NCBI GenBank assembly: GCA_036346225.1
Contig: JARFIW010000885.1
Coordinates: 62,001-126,000, forward strand
Reading direction: 5' to 3'
DNA length: 64,000 nucleotides
DNA from: Platerodrilus igneus
Lineage: Eukaryota > Arthropoda > Insecta > Coleoptera > Lycidae
Translations under genes and position numbers: made by a program
Part shown: positions 58,575 to 64,000 of the stretch, one piece after another
Layout: the number at the start of each line of letters is the position of its first letter
How positions within the stretch are numbered: position 1 is the first letter of the stretch
Notes under the pieces: generated by a model
What the model saw: the letters and a program-made list of their open reading frames with translations, nothing else
What the model was told of the DNA's origin: nothing
Databases searched by the model: none

Positions 58575-59904
58575 TTATAAATTTGCAAAATAATTATCAA
58601 TTAAATCTTGTCTGTTTCCACCAGAAATTTGATTAGCAGCTGGTGTATTAGGTATTTGCCCTAATTGAATCAAATAATCGAGTTCTTCGGCATTAATATT
58701 TTCTGGCAGAGGAGGGTTTGGTTCATTCATTTCTAATGCAATATTGTGTAAAACTGCTGTAGCTACAATTACAGTTAGGACAGTATCTAATTTAAGTCGC
58801 ATCCCATAAGCTAACACAGGAAAACGCCTTTTCCACACACCAAATAATCGTTCAACCGAGTTTCGAGTCCTAATATGAGACTCATTGTAGAGTTGCTGTC
58901 CTCTTGTAAGTGGATTTGCCACTGGAGTGAGTAAATATGCTTTTAAGGGATATCCACTGTCTCCTAAAACAATAACAAATATTACCACATTATGTTAAAA
59001 GTAATTGTATATTATGTGTTATGCAGTACATTTTATGTTGGAAGCTACACTAGTGCTGATAAAAAAACTTTTATAAATAATAGTTATACCTAACAAACAA
59101 GTATTTGGAAAGTGTCCACCTTCAAACTGTGCTCGTAAAATGCTGTTATTAAATATTGTTGCATCATGCACTGATCCAGGCCACCGGCTTACCACATTCA
59201 TTATTTTCAAATCTGCATTACACACTGCTTGTACGTTTAAGGAAAAATATGATTTTCGGTTTCGGAAAACTTCAGCATCATTTCCTCCTAAAAATCAATA
59301 AAGAAATATACCTACATTTAACATCAATATTTCTTTTTCTTAAATACCTGGTGATTGGATGCGTACATGTGTACAGTCAATTATACCCACAACTCTGGGA
59401 AAGGAAGCCACCCTATAAAACTTATTTGATTCCTGTGTAATTTTTTCTTGCACAGGCATTTTAATGTAAATTGGATAAAGTTTTGCTATAGCTTCAGACA
59501 CTTTCACAATGGTTCTTGACACTGACGAAATAGCCAAACCTCCATAATCAGAACAGGAACTTAAATGACCAGCACTTGCATAGAACCTTAAGCATACAAG
59601 CAGTTGATTGATGGGAGAAATACTATTGTTACTATAAAAATTATTCTATTAGGGTAACTAATAACGTTTAAACAACATCAGAACTTACACATCATTTGGA
59701 AATTCTAGATCATCTTCAATCAGTGTTAACAGCTTTAAAACAGTTTCTTTATACAGCCGAAATCGTCTAAAAAAATGTTAAATTGTCCAAGGATTCAAAA
59801 TAATTGGCCCGATCTAAAATTCGCTTTGGAAATCCAAATTCTATTATTTCCAATATGTCTAAATCATCTTCAAAAATGTCTTCATTATCAGAGTCTACAT
59901 TCAT
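58575..59904 (-). pseudogene. HARBI1-type transposase of the Harbinger element, four exons
   Basis: The ATG at 59904 opens MNVDSDNEDIFEDDLDIL, then FGFPKRILDRANYFESLD. A T-run near 59770 is one T too long (seven against six), which creates a stop. The frame beyond it, RFRLYKETVLKLLTLIEDD, continues normally. Three introns with GT-AG ends fit the frame: 59632-59688, 59288-59347 and 58964-59089. The exons give VVGIIDCTHVRI, FRNRKSYFSLNVQAVCNA, MNVVSRWPGSVHDATIFNNS, GDSGYPLKAYLLTPV and RNSVERLFGVWKRRFPVLAYG. These are the DDE_Tnp_4 blocks with the acidic residues kept. It ends at about 58577. Apart from the T-run the protein looks complete, so it may be intact if that base is an error. Confidence 0.87.
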
Positions 59905-60163
59905 TGTGAGCACACTATAAATTTCACAACAACTAAATAATTATACTTGTTACAAACTAACAAATTTTTTGGTTAGGTACAATGTTTATATAAAACAGAA
60001 TGGTATGAGGTATCTGTTCCTTAAGTTTGCTTTAAGCCAAGAAATTCGGGGGCTTAATTTAAGTTAAGTTTAAGTACTACTTTGACGGCGGTGGAAAACA
60101 AACAACATATTAAAGTCAGACTTAAAAATAAGCCCTTCTTAAATAGCTCGGTGGAAATGGCCA

Positions 60164-60255
60164 TAAGTGACATAGTAATAAAACTGCAATCACCACAAGA
60201 CCTCATAAGAAGCCGATGTTCATGTAAAGATCTATCGAAAGAACGTATCATAGAT
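60164..60255 (+). pseudogene. pogo transposase, last codons after the Harbinger insertion
   Basis: Reads ISDIVIKLQSPQDLI, the usual C-terminal block of Tigger-type transposases (compare 'DIV.KL'). It continues the frame broken at 56628 and stops near 60255. Confidence 0.7.
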
Positions 60256-61058
60256 TAAAGCGCTATTGTCTTTTTATTCTTTATTCTTTTCGCTATCAAA
60301 TAGATTTAAGTTTTTATGCCTACCTAATTTCTTTCCTATTAATTCAAAAGTTAGTTATGTAAGAAAGCACATTTTGCTTTATATTAAACTGGTTTACAAC
60401 AATATGTTGTCGTTTTTTTTACCTCGCGGGCTCGTCATTTAATTCTGAATAAAAGATATTAATTTTTTAAATGTATTCCGTTCGAATTGACACATATGGG
60501 GTTTTGAAATCTCAATACCGTGCACATTGAAGTGTCGTTCAAATTTACCCCACCCATCGGGGCGAATTCGAACAATGTTTATTTATTTAAAAAAAATTAA
60601 TTATTATTTTTTGATCAATGACGGGTCTACATATGGATTCACAAAGGTTTGATAAAGATATATTTAGATTTTGGTAATTTTCTAATGTAAAGCACAGGTA
60701 CAGTATTGAAAAACTATAAAAATACGTTAGAATGCACCCCAGAGTACGGTATCATGTTCCTAACAATTAAAAAAATCTAGAATTGAAAAAGGTCATAAAA
60801 AAGCAATCAAACACTTCAGATTAGAAGAAAAAATATATCTCCTTATACAAACACCAGACTAGCGTATCCAATGTTGTAAGAATAAAACCACTTTCATGGT
60901 TTAACGAAAATTTAAGTTAAATGAAGAGTAACTTAGAAATGCAATACTTAATCATATTGAGCATACTAATATTACTCATCTGCTGCCTTGTTAGCGTAAA
61001 TGAAATTAAAACAGTGTTTTCTATCACAATAATAGTCCCGTTATCGGATATTACACGT

Positions 61059-61419
61059 TGTAAAGATAGGAACTGTACGGGGTAGTATTTGTTACATTGT
61101 TGGGGAGATTGTCTAGCACGTCAGACCCAAAAAGCAATAACGCATATCCACCATTTAATAATAAAGGCACCAACAATAAATCAAGGATACTAATAAATAA
61201 TAACAGAAACCTCTTTGCGCTTACTTCATTTTATTACAGCAATGTGAATGTCCGGGTTAGTGTTTCGCGGTCTTCTACTCGATCTCAACTCACGTAGTGC
61301 ACTCATTCCTTCGTGGCGGCGCTGTCTTGTCAGTTGTCTTCGTTCGTTCTACCACTAGTTTGTATGGAAGGGGCTCGTGTTGCGGCTGTCAATGAGCCCG
61401 CGCTGCTGGTTCCGTTACA
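61059..61419. mobile_element. Solo LTR shared with unit B
   Basis: 361 bp, TGTAAAGATAGG...CCGTTACA, at the same site as 46017-46401. The left flank is ACGT; the right flank is AGGT, a one-base change from the duplication. Confidence 0.85.
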
Positions 61420-61728
61420 AGGTTTGTATGATACAACCACACTGGACATTATGGCTTTGCACACCGATTGAAATAGGTGAGGTCATACGCAATAAATACT
61501 ATTGTAAATTTTACGAAGCTTCATTTATTTGAAGTTTTGGTAGATGCCGTTGTCTAACTAAGGAATAGTTTGGAAATTATGGCATAAAACATCAATTTTA
61601 AGAAATTATGGACTTACAGCTTTTTCAAGTTAAACCAACGATATAGTTCAAAACCAATTATTATTAATACAACGCAAATTAACCTGATATTCTTATTATA
61701 CGACGTTTATAATATTAAAATGGATAGA

Positions 61729-61737
61729 TATAAAAGG
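61729..61737 (+). promoter_or_regulatory. TATA box of unit C
   Basis: TATAAAAGG, 250 bp upstream of the ATG at 61979, conserved with units A and B. Confidence 0.68.
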
Positions 61738-61978
61738 ACAGAACTTTAATACAACCTATATTTAAAATTACCCGAACTTTTTTCGATTTTCACACGCAAA
61801 ACAACCTACTAACATTTTTTAGTGCGAAATCTGCATATTCCATTAAAAGAGAATCTTGAACATCGCCCTTCACGTAATAACGCACAGGGTTGCTATGAAT
61901 CATAAATTGAAGTAAAGGACATTTGCCTTAATGATTTATACTTAATAAATACAGAGCAACGGTCTAAGAATACGACAC

Positions 61979-62950
61979 ATGATGCAGTCCCACGCTAACA
62001 AACGTCTATTCGTATGTAATTTGTGTACTTACACCTCATTACGGAAGGCTGATTTACAAATACATTTTCTGACGCATACTAACGAGCGTCATTTCACATG
62101 CAATTTGTGTAATTATACCGCATCAGAAAAAGGTAGAATACAACAACATTTGAGATCGCATACTGACGAACGTACTATCGAATGCAAGTTTTGTAATTAT
62201 ACCACATCACAAAAGAGAAACTTACAAGTACATTTGCGATCGCATACTAACGAGCGTCCATATGCATGTAATTTGTGTGATTATTCGACATCGCAAAAAA
62301 GTAGTATTCAAATACATTTGCGATTGCATACTAACAAACGCCTATTTGCATGCAACTTGTGTGATTACACAGCATTACAAAAAAGTAGAGTACAACTACA
62401 TTTGAAATCGCATAGTAAAGAACGTCCTTTCGCATGCAATTTGTGTAATTATACCGCATCACAAAAGATTAACTTACAAGTACATTTACGATATCATACT
62501 GACGAGCGTCCATTCGCATGCAATTTGTGTAATTATACCGCCTCACAAAAAATTAATTTACAAGTACATGTGCGATCGCATACTAACGAGCGTCCATTCG
62601 CATGCCGTCTGTGTAATTATACTTCGTCACAAAAAAGTAAAATACGACGACATTTGCGATCACATACTAACGAACGCCCATTCGCATGTAATTTGTGTGC
62701 TTATACTGCATCACAAAGGAATAACCTACAAGTACATTTGCGATCGCATACTAACGAGCGTCCATTCGCATGCAGTTTGTGTGATTATACCGCATCACAA
62801 AAAGGTAGTGTACAACGACATTTGAGATCGCATACTAACAAACGTGTTATGGAATGCAATTTTTGTAATTATACCACATCACGAAAGAGTAACTTACAAG
62901 TACATTTGCGATCGCATACTAACGACCGTCCATTCGCATGCAATTTGTGA
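61979..62950 (+). CDS. Unit C: C2H2 zinc-finger protein, 323 residues, 11 fingers
   Basis: An open frame from ATGATGCAG to TGA at 62948-62950. It begins MMQSHANKRLF and has eleven fingers, all with complete Cys2-His2 ligands (Cys-x2-Cys-x12-His-x3-His) and TNERPFA-like linkers. The helix cores in order are SLRKAD, SEKGRI, SQKRNL, SQKSSI, LQKSRV, SQKINL, SQKINL, SSQKSKI, SQRNNL, SQKGSV and SRKSNL. Order and identity match unit A through finger 10. It ends NDRPFACNL where the next finger's second Cys would be. No other domain is encoded. It is expected to be a nuclear DNA-binding protein. With complete ligands and an intact frame it is the best candidate, with B, for a working gene. Confidence 0.92.
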   Translation: MMQSHANKRLFVCNLCTYTSLRKADLQIHFLTHTNERHFTCNLCNYTASEKGRIQQHLRSHTDERTIECKFCNYTTSQKRNLQVHLRSHTNERPYACNLCDYSTSQKSSIQIHLRLHTNKRLFACNLCDYTALQKSRVQLHLKSHSKERPFACNLCNYTASQKINLQVHLRYHTDERPFACNLCNYTASQKINLQVHVRSHTNERPFACRLCNYTSSQKSKIRRHLRSHTNERPFACNLCAYTASQRNNLQVHLRSHTNERPFACSLCDYTASQKGSVQRHLRSHTNKRVMECNFCNYTTSRKSNLQVHLRSHTNDRPFACNL

Positions 62951-63820
62951 TTATACCGCATCAAAAAAGGTGAAATACAACGGCATTTGAGATCGCATAA
63001 TAAAGAACGTGCTATCGAATGCTATGTTTTTAATTATACCACATCACAAAAGAGAAACTTACAAGTACATTTGCGATTGGATACTGAGCGTCCATTTGCA
63101 TGCAATTTGTGTGGTTATTCCACATCACAAAAAAGTAGTATACAAATACATTTGTGATTGCATACTAACGAACGCCCATTTGTGTGCAACTTGTGTGATT
63201 ATACCGCATTACAAAAAAGTAGCGTATAACTACATTTGAAGTCGCATAGTAAACGAAGTCCTTTCACTTGCAATTTATGTAATTATACCGCATCACAAAA
63301 GATTAACTTACAAGTACATTTCCAATCGCATGCTAACAAGCGTTTATTCGCATGCAATTTGTGTGATTATACGGTCAAAAAAGTAAAATACGACGACATT
63401 TGCGGTCGCATTCTAACGAACCCCATTCGCGTGCAATTTGTGTTTATACCGCATTGCAAAAGAATTTGCGATCGCTTAGTAATGAGCGTTTATTTGCTTG
63501 CAATTTGTGTTATACCACAACAAAAAAGTAGTGAGCAACGATATTTGAAATTGTATGCTAAGAAATGTGCTATTAAATGCAATTTTTGTAATTGTACCAC
63601 ATCACAAAAGAGTAACTTACAAGTACATTTGCGATCGCATACTAATGACTGTCCATTCGCATGGAATTTGTGTGATTATACCGCATCACAAGAAAATAAA
63701 ATAGAACTTCATTTGAGGTTGCAATCTAACGAACGTATTTTCGCATGCAATTTGTTTAATTATACCACATCACAAAAAGTAGTTTGCAAGTACGCTTGTA
63801 GTATCAGATATCGAGGATGA
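62951..63820 (+). pseudogene. Unit C: decayed finger tail
   Basis: Finger repeats go on for about 870 bp with stops and shifts: CNLCGYSTSQKSSIQIHL and a stop, then CNLCDYTALQKSSV and a stop. The segment open at 63236-63820 holds SQKINLQVHF and NERIFACNLFNYTTS among broken fingers. It echoes the tails of units A and B. Confidence 0.87.
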
Positions 63821-64000
63821 CTTGGAAATGAACCAAAAAGTCATTGCAACATGTGAAATCTCAAATTTCTTGACAAAATATTTTCACTCTGCAAGATTGA
63901 AGGACATTAACGTCTGAAACGTTTTTTGCACCCTAAGTGAGATTATAGTATGCAAGAATTTCAAACACGTATAGAATGACTTTTTCACAATTTGACTACT

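Larger units (their letters stand above)
56629..60163. mobile_element. PIF/Harbinger DNA transposon nested in pogo
   Basis: Terminal repeats are GGGCAATTTCCACCG on the left and TGGCCATTTCCACCG on the right, the type usual for animal Harbinger elements. The two genes expected for the family are present and convergent: a Myb/SANT-like DNA-binding protein on the plus strand and a HARBI1-type transposase on the minus strand. It splits the pogo transposase C-terminus (DESLI before, SDIVIKLQSPQ after). The 3-bp target duplication is not clear, so the outer bases are approximate. Confidence 0.88.
53767..60749 (+). mobile_element. pogo/Tigger DNA transposon, about 7.0 kb with nested insertions
   Basis: The terminal inverted repeats begin CCGTAATGTGGGGCGAATTC on the left and CCGTACTCTGGGGTGCATTC on the right. 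A TA is duplicated at 53765-53766 and 60750-60751. The paralogous site near unit B (around 45700-45715, TTGCATCTTGTGTATCATG) is empty and holds a single TA. That confirms the boundaries. A second subterminal motif, GGGGCGAATTCGAAC, recurs near the right end. The element encodes a broken CENP-B/pogo-type transposase and contains a PIF/Harbinger element at 56629-60163. Confidence 0.9.
60752..61978 (+). promoter_or_regulatory. Unit C upstream region and leader
   Basis: Colinear with 45712-46559 plus 48205-48610 of unit B. It carries the shared solo LTR (61059-61419), the TATA box at 61729 and the leader ending ATACGACACATGATGCAG. It starts directly at the pogo insertion. Confidence 0.85.

Overview
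This is eukaryotic, intron-bearing, AT-rich nuclear DNA, almost certainly from an insect. The evidence is the mix of mobile elements: a BEL/Pao retrotransposon, an R1-type LINE with an APE endonuclease, Ty3/gypsy solo LTRs, a copia relic, pogo/Tigger, PIF/Harbinger, a hAT relic, a Jockey/CR1-like fragment and a tRNA-derived SINE. I cannot name the species. I see no rRNA gene and no intact tRNA gene. The window is a repeat-rich block that holds a cluster of tandem C2H2 zinc-finger genes.

Layout. 0-5 kb: a decayed minus-strand zinc-finger array (array D, 2041-4752) whose 5' leader is cut off by a copia relic. 6.2-7.4 kb: an LTR-like repeat with an inverted, SINE-bearing partner at 43.6-45.0 kb. 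8.8-26.7 kb: one R1-type LINE on the plus strand, split by five LTR insertions. One of these is a complete minus-strand BEL/Pao element (12974-19713, TSD TAAGG). The other four look like solo LTRs with 4-5 bp duplications. 27-28.3 kb: a full-length SINE, then an unrecognised intronless ORF (27477-28304). 28.3-37.8 kb: mostly AT-rich sequence with relics of a gypsy gag and a hAT transposase. 37.8-63.8 kb: three plus-strand zinc-finger units (A, B, C). Each has a related upstream leader with a TATAAAAGG box about 240-250 bp before ATGATGCAG. Each has a finger array of 84-bp repeats, a stop at the same place (Cys-Asn-Leu-stop), and a tail of decayed fingers. B (48611-50419, 21 repeats) and C (61979-62950, 11 fingers) are open. 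A has a one-base frameshift. Between B and C sits a 7-kb pogo/Tigger element (53767-60749). It contains a PIF/Harbinger element, which itself contains a 608-bp insertion.

How it fits together. The zinc-finger units arose by segmental duplication, and the insertions date the steps. One solo LTR is shared by B and C but absent from A. A second LTR is only in B. The pogo element lies next to C, and the matching site near B is empty, which confirms its TA target duplication. Within B, fingers alternate between two helix types, and a seven-finger block is repeated almost exactly (period 585 bp), a sign of recent unequal exchange. The pattern is that of a fast-evolving zinc-finger cluster embedded in transposons. 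A role in transposon control is only an inference.

Caution. Many frameshifts in otherwise young elements fall in homopolymer runs, notably in the BEL element whose LTRs look identical. Some 'broken' genes here may therefore be sequencing errors rather than true pseudogenes.
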